From Azorinus chamasolen (lineage: Eukaryota > Mollusca > Bivalvia > Cardiida > Solecurtidae): 64,000 bases of DNA. The translations under genes and the position numbers were made by a program. The stretch is from NCBI GenBank assembly GCA_963576725.1, contig OY755242.1:29782225-29846224 (forward strand), written 5' to 3'. This document shows, piece after piece, positions 1-11,847 of the stretch (within the stretch, counting starts at the first letter, position 1; each line of letters opens with the position of its first letter). Under the pieces are notes generated by a model. That model saw only the letters and a list, made by a program, of their open reading frames with translations, ran no database searches and was not told the origin of the DNA.

Positions 1-79
1 GAGGTTCTACTGGTTCATCCTGCATTAAGCAGGGATTGCAGACTACAAGTGGTTAGTGTATTAAAATTAGGGAAAAGTA

Positions 80-226
80 AACAGGTGAATTTCTAAGAGA
101 TGTATCTGCAAAACAAACAGATGAACTTCTAAGAGATGTATATGCATTCTGCAGAATAAACAGATGAACTTCTAAGATATGTATTTGCAAAATAAAAAGA
201 TGAACTTCAAAGAGATTTATCTGCAT
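80..226. repeat. Tandem repeat, about 36-bp unit, four copies
   Basis: The motif GATGAACTTCTAAGAGAT followed by GTATNTGCA recurs at about 85, 120, 163 and 199. Unit spacing is 35, 43 and 36 bp, so one copy carries a small insertion. The 60-residue minus-strand open frame here is only a reading of the repeat. Confidence 0.8.
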
Positions 227-312
227 ACTATTCACAATGCACTAACCATTTACTACAGGAATATTCATGTCAGAGATACTGGTTGTATGAATATCAACTT
301 GCTTAATTTTGT

Positions 313-522
313 ATAACCCTTTGCTCCATAAATACGCCTTTATACACCTTTGCAAACATAATAGACCCAGATCAGACGGTCCTATAGGAGCCATCTAATC
401 AGGCTATGCTCTGTTTGCTTATGATATAATATGACTCTATAGTTTCTGTGATGGTATAAAAAGTCCCGTGTCCATGTGCTTTTATAACAAATTAATCTGA
501 TTAATATTCATGATGAAAAGGG
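313..522 (-). mobile_element. A1-family MITE, 3' end eroded
   Basis: It begins TAACCCTTTGCTCCAT and reads into a hairpin with left arm GCAAACATAATAGACCC, apex GGTCCTATAGGAGCC and right arm ending TCTGTTTGC. The long arm that follows, with ATTAATATTCATGATG, is typical of A1 in reverse orientation. The final TTAA has decayed to GATAATGG. Confidence 0.7.
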
Positions 523-529
523 ATAATGG

Positions 530-720
530 TGTCCCAAACAATGAACATATTAGGCAGAAACTATATAATTTTATCTATGTTGTTTCACAATCAAACAGAG
601 CAGACCCTCATCGGACAGCTCTGACATGAGGCGTCTGATCTGGGTCTACGCTGTGAAGAGTCGCCGTTTGCCAAGGTTTAAAAAGGTGACAAAATGTGTC
701 TTTATGGAGTAACAGGTTAA
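530..720 (+). mobile_element. A1-family MITE, 5' truncated
   Basis: The hairpin CAAACAGAGCAGACCC to GGGTCTACGCTG (about 593-652) has a degenerate apex. The element ends in TTTATGGAGTAACAGGTTAA, the usual A1 right end with one altered base. The left terminal repeat is missing. Confidence 0.6.
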
Positions 721-779
721 GCTACCACCTGTCTGCAAAACAGTTTCTTCAAAACCTTTGTCTGGTTTTATACATTTAT

Positions 780-890
780 GCTCTATGTACGTCTTTAACG
801 TTTTTGCAAACTGTGTAGACCCAGATCAGACGGCTCTATTGCTTATGAAATAAAATCGATCTGATTCTACAGGGTTAAAGATTCAGACAT
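780..890 (-). mobile_element. A1-family MITE fragment with one hairpin arm lost
   Basis: Only the left arm GCAAACTGTGTAGACCC and the apex-proximal AGACGGCTC remain. They join directly to the long-arm sequence TTGCTTATGAAATA, so the right arm was deleted. Confidence 0.5.
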
Positions 891-1147
891 TTACAGTCCT
901 CGTCTCGGTGTTCGTTCAAGCGAGGGTTTACCATAGGTGTCGCATAATCGGATCTTACAACAAAACTTATCATAAGCTTTCAAACTTTATTATTAGACAT
1001 AGAATAGAACTGAATGATGTTCAATTTAAGCAATACAGCTCGCAATAATACATATAAAAGTAAAAATACAAATATTACATGTATTACATTGTTTAATTCA
1101 ATGTCATCTTGATGCCATATAAAAAAATGTTGAGTTAAGCTCTATTA

Positions 1148-1401
1148 TTAACTCTTTCTCACATATAAACGCATTTTCACGCTTTTTCGCGCATTTGCAA
1201 ACAGAGCAAACCCAGATCAATTGAATCCTGTAGGAGCCATCTGCTCAGGGTCTGCTCTGTTTGCTTATGAATTATAACAGACTCTATCGTTTCTACCACT
1301 ACCAAAGCGTCCTGTTAACACATGCCATTTTAATAATTCAGTTAATAAATATTCATGATGACATTCTTTCTTATATGAATATGTATCAGAGAAAGGGTTA
1401 A
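1148..1401 (-). mobile_element. A-family MITE, full length, TTAA at both ends
   Basis: TTAA at 1148 and 1398 brackets 254 bp. The ends are ACTCTTTCTC and GAGAAAGGG, an imperfect inverted pair. The hairpin (about 1197-1264) is recognisable from GCAAACAGAGCAAACCC to CTGCTCTGTTTGC, with several mismatches, so this is an older copy. Confidence 0.75.
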
Positions 1402-1431
1402 ATATATCAAGGTCTGCAGAAGTGAACATCA

Positions 1432-1863
1432 TTAACTATTTACTCCATGAATATTCACGAAAGAAATAATGACATCATGAATATTGAGTAACTTTAATTT
1501 GATAATGACATTATGAACAAACTACCTTTTAGCATGACAGAATCTGTAGATTCAGATCTATGTTATGTCATAGCAGTTTTCAATGTAACATGGTTCCATA
1601 TAACTGTTATTTTAGTGTGACATGTATTTTATATTTATTTAAAACTGTCAAATAAATTCTTATTGAAGCCGATTCTGGTAATTGCATGTCTATTCCGGCT
1701 GATTCCGGTCGATTCCTGTAACTCCGGCCGATTCCTGTAAATCGTGTGACCGAACAGACCCTGATCAGATGGCGCCGTTTGTCTGATCTGGGTCTGCTCT
1801 GTTTGCAGAGGCATAGAAAGGCTAACTTTCAATTTCTTTATTGCTTATGGAGTAAAGGATTAA
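1432..1863 (+). mobile_element. A1-family MITE enlarged by an internal insertion
   Basis: TTAACTATTTACTCCAT at the left and GGAGTAAAGGATTAA at the right are A1 ends. The interior is interrupted at about 1600-1755 by unrelated sequence containing short CGATTCCTGTAA repeats. The hairpin survives as CAGACCCTGATCAGATGGCGCC and its mirror. Confidence 0.65.
1668..1742. repeat. Short tandem repeat inside the A1 insertion
   Basis: Variants of GATTCCGG(C/T)CGATTCCTGTAA recur about four times with a spacing near 16-26 bp. Confidence 0.55.
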
Positions 1864-1879
1864 CTATCAATTATTTAGA

Positions 1880-1945
1880 ACAGGGGTAAGTTACTGGCAT
1901 GTCACGCTGGAGGCCCAGGTTCGAACCCAATAAAGAGCTGAGATA
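1880..1945 (+). other. Possible tRNA-derived fragment (B-box only)
   Basis: GGCCCAGGTTCGAACCC at about 1911-1927 matches the T-arm (B-box) consensus of a tRNA or tRNA-derived SINE. I cannot fold a complete cloverleaf upstream, so this is at most a fragment. Confidence 0.25.
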
Positions 1946-1977
1946 CTTACAGCTATGCTTTGTTACGACCTTTGGTC

Positions 1978-2157
1978 TTAGCCCTTTACTCCATAATTAT
2001 TCATTTCAACGCATTTGAAAACAGAGTAAACCCAGATCAGACAGACGATTCATTTGGCTAAAGAATTCTTAAATTATATTAGTATGCCATTTTAAAAATT
2101 AATCTTATTCATAATGTCATTATTTCTTACATAAATATTCATGAAGTAAATGGTTAA
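1978..2157 (-). mobile_element. A1-family MITE with a deleted hairpin arm
   Basis: The left end is CCCTTTACTCCAT and the right end is ATGAAGTAAATGGTTAA. Sequence runs from arm motif AACAGAGTAAACCCAGATCAGAC straight into the long arm; the second arm and apex are gone. Confidence 0.65.
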
Positions 2158-2263
2158 TTCAGACGAAGTAACATTTTAATTGCACCTTCAGTAAAACCTT
2201 ACTATACTAGTCACATTATGAGTACGCGTAGGGGTCTATAGGTATAGGAGAAGATGACTGCTA

Positions 2264-2488
2264 CACCCCTTTCTCAATAGAATGCACTTTTACGTATTTG
2301 CAAATAGAGTAGGACCAGGTCAGACGACTCCTGTAGGATCCTCCTGACCTTGGTCAGTAATGTTTGTCTGATTCGACAGTTTCTGTCATGATAAATATTC
2401 ATATCGTTCATAATGCTATGATAACAAATCAGTTAATTAATATGCATGATGTCATTATTTAGGCATAAATATTCATGGAGTAAATGGC
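2264..2488 (-). mobile_element. A1-family MITE, degenerate ends
   Basis: The hairpin centres on GACTCCTGTAGGATCC near 2331 and the long arm ends ATTCATGGAGTAAATGG. The terminal TTAA motifs are not intact. It abuts an A2 copy in the opposite orientation. Confidence 0.6.
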
Positions 2489-2736
2489 CGACCCTTTCCC
2501 TGTTCATTATTTATTTCAAATTCCAATACCTACTGAATATTCATTAACAAAATAGTTATGGCGAAACATGGAAGGTGGAATAGTGTAGAATTTTCGAAAG
2601 CAAAGAAACAGATCTATCAAATTCTATTAGCAAACAGAGCAGACCCTGATCAGATGGCTCCTCTAGGAGCCGCCTGATCTGGGTCCGCTCTATTTGCAAA
2701 TGCGTGAAAACACGTTTATATGAGGGAAAGGGTTAA
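2488..2736 (+). mobile_element. A2-family MITE, near full length
   Basis: It starts ACCCTTTCCCTGTTC and ends GAGGGAAAGGGTTAA. The long arm has the A2 signature TACTGAATATTCAT. A 68-bp hairpin at 2630-2697 has apex GGCTCCTCTAGGAGCC and few mismatches. Confidence 0.8.
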
Positions 2737-2751
2737 TAGTTAATACTGATT

Positions 2752-3020
2752 AAGTAATGCAGAAAGCCCTCATAGGAAATGTCTGTATCACTTTCGTCCT
2801 GCAAGTTTCCTGTCACCAATCATAAAACACAGGTTTATATATGGCAGATTCCACTGTACAGTAAAGCCCCTCTAAACCAGTCTTTAAATTTTGTATAAAT
2901 ATATTTTGAAGTCATGTGGTAGCTTAATGCAGAGTGGCTTTCACTCTGAATTCAGCAGCCACTTGTTTAAAAGTATCTAAATTCTTCTCCACTAGATTTC
3001 CGTCTTTCCGCTGAGTTTTT
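2752..3020. mobile_element. Two C-family MITE remnants
   Basis: The first (about 2752-2806) keeps TAATGCAGAAAGC-TCATAGGA and CTTTCGTCCTGCA. The second starts TACAGTAAAGCCCCTC at 2857 and has a collapsed hairpin GGTAGCTTAATGCAGAG against CTGAATTCAGCAGCC. Its right terminal repeat has eroded into a T-rich run near 3015. Confidence 0.6.
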
Positions 3021-3264
3021 TTTATCGTATTTGTGGTATATCGAATGCCCAATCTCTATACATTGGTGTTCAACTTACATATGTAATGTTGCAGATAACA
3101 ATGCGAACCCAGATAAGAGGACATCTCTGGAAGCCCTTCGATATGGATGCACGCTTCTTGGGATCATATACCCTTGTAATAGGAACACGCACAAATGTAA
3201 CAAACTGGATACATGTGTAGTAAAAATGTATTAGAAAAAATACACAAACGTAACAAGCTGAACA
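3021..3264. other. Unassigned sequence downstream of the zinc-finger array
   Basis: No MITE ends or hairpins are visible. A plus-strand open frame of 67 residues (3031-3234) shows no recognisable motif. No clear polyadenylation signal for the minus-strand gene was identified here. Confidence 0.3.
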
Positions 3265-3540
3265 CTATGTGACATAGTTGTAAGGTGTCTCTCCAGTATG
3301 TATTATTCTATGTGCGACTAAATTGAATTTATTGGCTAATGATTTTCCACATGCATCACACGTGTAAGGCCTCTCTCTCTCCTGTATGTATTCTAGTGTG
3401 CCTGAGTAAACTGCTATGTGCAGTAAAGAACTTTCCAAACACATCACACGTGTAAGGCCTCACTCTCTCCTGTATGTATTCTAGTGTGCCTGAGTAAACT
3501 GCCATGTGCAGTAAATGACTTTCCACACACATCACACGTG
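3265..3540 (-). pseudogene. Frameshifted tail of the C2H2 zinc-finger array (fingers 11-13)
   Basis: Past the stop of the intact array, three more finger units can be read only by changing frame twice. Unit 11 keeps CDVCGKSF and HTRIHTGE. Unit 12 reads CDVF where CDVC is expected, losing a zinc ligand. Unit 13 reads CDACGKSLANKFNLVAH and then stops after HTGETPYNYVT. The breaks are one extra base next to the stop near 3541, one extra 4-base block (GTGA-type) near 3450 and another (AGAG) near 3370, each in the finger linker where the DNA repeats GAGAG. Slippage in these purine runs explains them. Either the gene now ends early at finger 10, or the whole locus is a decaying copy. Confidence 0.75.
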
Positions 3541-4407
3541 TTAAGGCCTTTCTCCTGAATGTATTCTCGTGTGCCTGAGTAAACTGCCATGTTCAGTAAA
3601 TGCCTTTGCACATACATCACACGTGTAAGGCCTCTCTCCTGTATGTATTCTTGTATGCACGAGTAAACTGCCATGTGCAGTAAATGACTTTCCACACACA
3701 TCACACGTGTAAGACCTTTCTCCTGAATGTATTCTCGTGTGCCTGAGTAAACTGCCATGTTCAGTAAATGTCTTTGCACATACATCACACGTGTAAGGCC
3801 TCTCTCCTGTATGTATTCTTGTATGCACGAGTAAACTGCCTTGATGAGTAAATGACTTTCCACACACATCGCACGGGTAAGGCCTTTCTCCTGTATGTAT
3901 TCTCGTGTGCCTGCGTAGATTGCTTTGGTGAGTAAATGATTTTCCACACACATCGCACTTGTAAGGGCTGTCTCCTGTATGTATTCTCGTGTGTCTGAGT
4001 AAATTGCCATGTCCAGTAAATGTATCTGTACATATATCACACTTGTAAGGCCTCTCTCCTGTATGTATTCTTGTATGCACGAGTAAACTGCCTTGATGAG
4101 CAAATGCCTTTCCACACGCATCGCACTTGTAAGGCATTTCTCCTGTATGTATTCTCGTGTGTCTGAGTAAATTGCCATGTCCAGTAAATGTATCTGTACA
4201 TATATCACACTTGTAAGGCCTCTCTCCTGTATGTATTCTTGTATGCACGAGTAAACTGCCTTGATGAGTAAATGCCTTTCCACACGCATCGCACTTGTAA
4301 GGTCTCTCTCCTGTATGTATCCTCGTGTGCCGGAGTAGATTAGATTTCTGTTTAAATGATTTTCCACACATATCACACTTGTAAGACCTCTCTCCTTTAT
4401 GTACCAT
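3541..4407 (-). CDS. C2H2 zinc-finger protein, ten tandem fingers, partial or terminal exon
   Basis: This is a probable nuclear sequence-specific DNA-binding protein. The 288-residue frame is almost entirely Kruppel-type fingers, each C-x2-C-x12-H-x3-H with TGERP-type linkers at a strict 28-residue period. DNA-contact positions (-1, 2, 3, 6) read by eye are QSNR, HGSV, GGNR, HGSV, GGNR, HSNR, HGSV, EGSR, AGSV and EGSR. Fingers 2-3 and 4-5 are near-identical pairs, as are 7-8 and 9-10, so the array grew by duplicating two-finger (168-bp) units. I chose the methionine of MVHKGERS because the upstream frame has no other ATG before a TGA at 4510-4512; the true start may lie in an upstream exon. 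No KRAB, BTB, SCAN or other effector domain is visible. The frame ends at a TAA made by one extra A, after which finger homology continues in other frames. It could be an expressed truncated gene or a young pseudogene. Confidence 0.75.
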   Translation of the reverse strand: MVHKGERSYKCDMCGKSFKQKSNLLRHTRIHTGERPYKCDACGKAFTHQGSLLVHTRIHTGERPYKCDICTDTFTGHGNLLRHTRIHTGEMPYKCDACGKAFAHQGSLLVHTRIHTGERPYKCDICTDTFTGHGNLLRHTRIHTGDSPYKCDVCGKSFTHQSNLRRHTRIHTGERPYPCDVCGKSFTHQGSLLVHTRIHTGERPYTCDVCAKTFTEHGSLLRHTRIHSGERSYTCDVCGKSFTAHGSLLVHTRIHTGERPYTCDVCAKAFTEHGSLLRHTRIHSGERP

Positions 4408-4509
4408 TGTACTTCTGAGTAGATTTGATTGCCGGTTAAATGTCTCTCTACTGTATAAACACTCACGTGTTGTACTAGATTGGTCTTCTTTGGTTGTAAA
4501 GTCACTGTC
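4408..4509 (-). pseudogene. Degenerate upstream finger in frame with the array
   Basis: In frame before MVHKGE the sequence reads ECLYSRETFNRQSNLLRST. This is a finger whose second cysteine is serine and whose first histidine is serine. The frame is open back to a TGA at 4510-4512. An AG at 4505-4506 could serve as a splice acceptor, but the sequence before it is purine-rich, so support is weak. Confidence 0.55.
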
Positions 4510-4512
4510 TCA

Positions 4513-5657
4513 CTATATATCCTCTCTCTTTGCTCAAAGTAACTATGTACATCAGTGTTAGATAATGAAATATATATATATATGTGCCATATAAATGTGC
4601 CTTACACCACTATTGTTACTGAGTTAAAACCCTCAACTAATGACACGAAGAAAGTGACAATTATCACCTTTAAAGGAACAGATGTCAAAGTGCCACCTCA
4701 CTGGTGATACAAGTCCGTTTTCAGTTGAAACAATTTGTTCTGTATCTGTCAAGGTGGGTGTGATAAACAGCTGATTAACCATTTAACACATGGCCATTAA
4801 TTAGATTAATTTATTATAATGGCACATGAACACAAGCATGTTTGCCTATAAGTGTGAGGGTGTCTTGTTTGTTAGATTAACAGATTCAATTTATTTCGAA
4901 TAAGCACAAGTCCTGCAGCGAGCAGGCGACATCAACATAAATATAAGAACATAAGCAAATCACAATGACAAATGGAGAAACGGCTTATCAAATATGAGTT
5001 TATATTAATTTCTTCAAATACACGGTATGCATGCATGTGTTAATGCCGTGTGAGAATTTGTTTGTTTTCACAGATAACTATTACTTTCAGTTAGGAAGAA
5101 TATGAGTGTCAAACAGCTTGTGACCTAGGTAGATGTAAAGTTTATTAGCATCAAATCGAATCCAAACTGTTTCTGAATAATAAGTTTGCGTAACATAATA
5201 ATATTCTAAACATTAATTTTACGTACCGCATATTAAAGACGTAACTAATACTTTTTATAGAAAGACAAACACATGAACGATAGATTAGTAAATAAATTAA
5301 TTACATAGGAAAAGTCAGACTATGTATCTATTGTTCGTTTCATTAACAAGGGCAGTCCGGTTGGGTCCATTTCTGGTATTTGACTAGATAATAACCCGAT
5401 ATAGCTCCAACTTTAAATTTAATTTATAGTCATTGTAATTCAATTACAATGTTAAGTACGAAATATTTAATCTTCTTTGTCTTAACCCGTCGAAAGTTTT
5501 AAAATTTAGAGTGAATACAATACATTTGTGAGTTACCAATACATAATACCTTTAACAATACATAAGGTTGGATTGATAGATAACAAGAATCTATTTTACT
5601 TACACTCGTATTCTCCGCTCCAACGAAACGAAATATGGAGCGGAATCACAAGTACTG
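4513..5657. other. MITE-free non-coding stretch upstream of the zinc-finger array
   Basis: AT-rich sequence with a short (AT)n at about 4570-4581. I see no hairpin element, long open frame or tRNA. By position it could hold the promoter or first intron of the minus-strand zinc-finger gene; no core promoter motif is convincing. Confidence 0.4.
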
Positions 5658-6938
<1,281 letters not shown>

Positions 6939-7912
6939 GAATTGTAATATACAGCTTGGTGCTTTCCTCCATAAAACTAGCGTGGACAACGGCTAACCGA
7001 AAACGTGATGCAGGGTGTACAGTAGAACAGGGGAGATCATAAGTAAATTTGACAGGAGTGATACTTCAGAGTCTATATACTTTTTATTCATTGTATAGAT
7101 ATAGTGCAATAAGTATATAGTGATAATGTGATATATGTATATTCTCTTGTAATTCATATAAGAATGGCATGGCTTATTTATAGATATAATGATGATTTTG
7201 TATGAGAGAATGTCGCCTTATTCCAGTTTCCCATAATCCTTTGCGCACTGGGTGAATTCCGGTGTTCGTCTCGATTACAATACGTACAGAGATTGGCAAA
7301 GAAGACATCTTGCATTTTTCTTTCGGTGATCGAATTTTTTATCATCAATGTTTAAATGTTACTCCTTCTTTTATTTTGATAAGATCTAGATTTTTTACTC
7401 CTCCTTTTAATTTGGTAATATCTAGATAAGATATGTTTAAAACATGTATATACATGTATACAGTCTCATGGCGTTCATTCGTGTGGTGTAAAATGTCTTT
7501 CTGGCTACTGTACAGTAGGGTCCATAGCAAATCTGGTAAAATAACTTTTTAATAGATCTAGATCAAATCAAGCTAAACTATCTTTAGATCTAAATTCACT
7601 TTATCTAAATTTAAATAGATCTAAATCGTTGGAATTCGATTGTGCTAAGGTATAGATCTAATTTGTCAAAATATAGTTTTCTTCTAAAAAAGATTTCGGG
7701 AATCTAACAAATCATAACTTCAGATAATTGGCACATAGTTTGGTATGTCTGTCTATTCGTGTTACGTAAAAAATGATAAGAGAGTATGTGATTGATGGCA
7801 GTTGTGTGATCACTGTCAACTTTTGAGATTGGAGACCCTTGTCCCCTGCTGAGTAAATTGGGGATTTACTGACCATCTGGCACTTTTGATATTTACTCCT
7901 GTCCTGGTTCTA
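6939..7912. other. Unassigned AT-rich sequence
   Basis: No MITE or coding signal. TCTAGAT and AGATCTA motifs recur between about 7385 and 7660. A pair of similar blocks, ACTCCTTCTTTTATTTTGAT and ACTCCTCCTTTTAATTTGG, lies at 7361-7420 and may be a small duplication. Confidence 0.35.
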
Positions 7913-8240
7913 GGACATTAGCCCATCCGGACGACAGCCCACACGGATGACAGCCCACTATTTCGCTAAAGGCGGACATTAGCCCACTCGCGTTTTTGTG
8001 GGAGACGGACATAAGCCCACTCATGGTTTTGAGGGTTTACGGGCATTTGCCCCCGGACACTTGCCCCCCTATTTGTGCATGGGCGGACATTTGCCCCCCC
8101 CCCCCCCCTGGTGTTTTAGCTTGGGCGGACATTTGCCCCCCTGACATATGCCCCCCTGTTTGACTTGGGCGGACATTTGTCCCCCTAGCAGTTTTGCTTG
8201 GGCGGACATTTGCCCCCTGTTAATTTTCTCGAGGACGGAC
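7913..8240 (+). repeat. Left terminal array of the 3.2-kb element
   Basis: Three related motifs alternate: GGACATTAGCCCACTCG, GACGACAGCCCACACGG and the derivative GGGCGGACATTTGCCCCC. The last dominates the inner half, with a run of about 14 C at 8094-8108. Confidence 0.8.
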
Positions 8241-10424
8241 CTTTGGTCATTTTTTGCATCATCAGTATCCCTAAAACATTTTACAGGAAGTTGGCCATTT
8301 ATATATAAAAATTACCTTCAAATAGCAACTAATCATGTGTGGGGTTTTCCAAGCTTTTACAAACGAGTTTAATTGAGGCCTCTATTTACCACTTTTTTTG
8401 CAATGATTTGATGCGGGTAAATATCCTCAGTATTTAATTCGGCAGCCATTTGCAAAAAATGTAAACACAGAGGTTATACATATGCAGAAAAGGGTGTGTT
8501 CCAAATCAAATGATTCTGCGACATCAAACGTGACCTTTCATTTTCTGAAAACGGTGACCTTTCATTTTCTGAAAACACTAACAGCCATATTTATTGTTTT
8601 AACACACAAAGGTGTATGCAGCAGAACGTGACCTTTCACTTATTGTCATTATGTTGTTATGTGTTAACAAGAAATATCTTTTAAAAAGATATTCAGCGGC
8701 TCTCAAATATTGACACAATGTACAAAACAATCTCTGCAATATTTATTTCAATGTTTGGAGATTCTACCAGTACAGAGAACTAGATCTATGAAGGATTGCT
8801 TGTTATTATGCTAGCAGAGAAGCATGCAATGAAAATGACTTGGAGTAGAAGAAATATTTATTGAAATATTTCAAGTTGCTTTTATAGGAAATCACTTTTA
8901 AAATGTACGATGTCAAAGTAATGTTTTAAAACTATCTGAAGTTAGTTCTTTAGTATAAAGCATTTATTATAAAATGTTATTAATTATTATAAATATAAAG
9001 CATTTATTATAAAATATTTAGCATTTATTATAAAATGTGCATGAAAGCGCTTATATTTGTATCGATATGAAGATAAGAAATTGAATACACTCACTTTGTT
9101 TGTGCAGAGTCTGTAATTCTTTAAAGAACGGTATTTATTTAGCCTACATCAACACTTAAGCGACGTGTGTGCATCATCATTAATGACATCATTAACTGCA
9201 TGAATCTACATGTAGTTTTAAAACAATATAACCTACTCTATGAGCCCAGTCCCCATGTGATAGAGCCGTAGCAGTAGCCTTCAGTAAGTAGCTTTATATC
9301 AAAGAGAGCCAACAACCAGAGCTTCGGTGCTTTGGTCGGGGACAGTAATTAATACTATTAATACCACTACTCTAATATACTAAACAACCCTTCTTCTTTA
9401 TTTCCTATAGCACTGCCTGTGAATTATGGTGATTTAGGCAAACTACCTGTTCGTCAAAGTGGATTTTATGATCAAATGTTATATTAATTGATAGCAAAAT
9501 GATAGTAAAAGTTGAAAGTTTAATAGAAGTTTCGACAAACTGGTAATATTGCTCAGCAACCATTACCATGAGGTGATAAATATCAGTACATCAGACTTTG
9601 ATTTTATGGGAATTTCCAGGTCTTAAAATCTATTTTAAGAACAGAACTTTCGACAGTCGACAGTCTTCGGTCCCATGCTAAATATCTGCGTAAATAATGA
9701 TTTTCTGAACTATATGGTCTTTGACTGAACTCTAAGAAGTTTATAGAACATGTATGTGTAACAAGGTGTCTTACATGTGTTGTGATTATGTTAATTATTG
9801 CATTGAATTCAATTTGCGAGGCCGAAGCAGCTAATTATCATAAAACATGGTGTTTGAAATAACTGCAATATCGTAATAATTACCCCAGGAAATTCGACAC
9901 GTTAGCAGACTGTATATCAGAATTTTACCTAGTTTGGCAATGTGTAGAGGCATATAAAAAGGTTGTATGCCAGTCAAAGTATTTCACTAATGAAAATACA
10001 GTTTACTGTAAATACTCCTAGGTCATATGTAAATTACAATGTAACATAGTTTCTCATTGGTGGAAAACTAGAACAAAAGTGAAATAGACAGCTAGCCGCT
10101 GAAAAACACAGCAAGTGTTAATTGGATTAGGAGTTTGACTAGCCTAAAGGCAGTGGAAATTTCTACACTTACGCAATTCATTTACTGTCAAGTGTCGACT
10201 TAGCTTTTATGATAAACAAGATCTGGATCTCTAAATAAGTATACATATGTTTGTTATTTAAATACAAAATTACTGATTTAACAACAAAAAATAAATTTAC
10301 TTAACTTAGATCTAAGCAATTATTTAAAATAGCTACATTTCTGTATTAGAGCAATTTCTAATGAACCTGAATGGAAGTCTCTGGGTTTTCTGAGATCGAG
10401 TAACACAATACATGTGGTGAAAGA

Positions 10425-11085
10425 CCAAGGGGGGGGGGGGGGGGGGGGTGCAAATGTCCACCCAAACTAAACCACTCAGAAATTCGGCTAAAGGTTTATA
10501 CATTGCCCGGCAACGGAAGTGATCATATTGAAAGCAGTGTTCGTGTTATTAAATACATGTAGAAATAAATTTGGGGGAAAAAAATAAAAGTCGTTCAATT
10601 TACAGTACCAGTACAGTATTTTTTAGGTCAACAATCAAGTAGCTTATTATCCATGATTTATCAAACAGTGCAGTGCAATGAAACATAAACAAACATTATA
10701 ATTAGGGGCCAAACATCCTCGGTCCGAAAGAGACTTTCTTTCCGTAACATAAAGAACCAGTAAGAGTAGCTGAATATTTGATAAATCATGGGTAATTACA
10801 ACGATTTTCACCTAATTGGGAGTGTGAATAAACATGTATTATAATCTCGAGGGGTCTATTGTTCGGATAGGCTGATGTCCGCCTCGTTAATATGCAGCGC
10901 GAGGGGTCTATTGTCCGAGTGGGCTAATGTCCGCCCATCAAAAAAAAACACGAGTGGGCTAATGTCCGCCCTCCATAAAACCATGAGTCCGCCCCCCTAG
11001 AAAACACGAGTGGGCTAATGTCCGCCCTTAGAGAAATGGTGGGCTGTCATCCGGGTGGGCTGTCGTCCGGGTGAGCTAATGTCCG
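10425..11085 (-). repeat. Right terminal array of the 3.2-kb element
   Basis: A G-run at about 10430-10448 leads into TGCAAATGTCCACCC, the inverse of the left inner motif. From about 10850 GAGTGGGCTAATGTCCGCCC units recur, ending with CCACC-type CGTCCGGGTGAGCTAATGTCC at 11085. The part from 10466 to 10850 looks unique. Confidence 0.75.
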
Positions 11086-11240
<155 letters not shown>

Positions 11241-11760
11241 CTTCACATGGATGAAATCACTAACCGGAACGACCAGCATGATTATCTATCCAGACAATGA
11301 AAGATGTACAATATATATGAAATCGCTAGCCGGAAGGAACTACATTATTTTCCACTCGGTCAGTGAAAGATATGCAAAAGATATACAATAGATATAAAAT
11401 CACTATTCGCAAGGAATAGCATACACTGTATTAACAAACTTGATACAGACAAGTTGACTGAAAGCCATGCTCATCAATATCACAAAATAGAATAAACTAT
11501 ACTAACAAACTGGATACAGACAAGTTGTCTGAAAGCCATGCTCATCAATATCACAAATTAGAATAATCTGTATTAACAAAACTTGATACAGACAAGTTGA
11601 CTGAAAGCCATGCTCATCAATATCACAAATTAGAATAATCTATATTAACAAACTTGATACAGACAAGTTGACTGAAAGCCATGCTCATCAATATCATAAA
11701 TTAGAATAAATGGGCTGACTGAAAATCATTCCATTTATATGACTATTGTGTCAACTGTTA
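11241..11760. repeat. Tandem repeats of about 85 and 71 bp
   Basis: Two to three units starting ATGAAATCACTANCCGGAA (about 11253-11410) give way to four 71-bp units of TTAACAAACTTGATACAGAC beginning near 11429, 11499, 11570 and 11641. A degenerate fifth runs to about 11760. Both unit types share ACAAGTTGACTGAAAGCC or related GACAATGAAAG words. Confidence 0.75.
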
Positions 11761-11847
11761 GCTTGATAAATTGGCTGAAAGCCATTCCTATCCTGAACTC
11801 AGTTGCCACTGTACATGACTACTGGGTCAACTTCCTGTCCTAGGTCT

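Larger units (their letters stand above)
7913..11085. mobile_element. 3.2-kb element with long inverted terminal repeat arrays
   Basis: The left edge GGACATTAGCCCATCCGG and the right edge CGGGTGAGCTAATGTCC are inverted copies, and the match continues inward for at least 80 bp through repeated GGCGGACATTAGCCCACTCG units. The interior (about 8240-10425) is AT-rich with no long open frame, so the element is non-autonomous. It contains a doubled GTGACCTTTCATTTTCTGAAAAC (8530-8576), three AGCATTTATTATAAAAT copies (about 8958-9037) and an inverted pair CCATGATTTATCAAA / mirror at 10651-10665 and 10777-10791. I see no clear target-site duplication, and the superfamily is unknown. Confidence 0.65.

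Noticed and set aside
3444..4505. 353-residue minus-strand frame over the zinc-finger array
   Set aside because: It is a shadow frame of the same 84-bp repeat; the real finger pattern lies in the other frame. Only its last residues, after the frameshift, show finger sequence.
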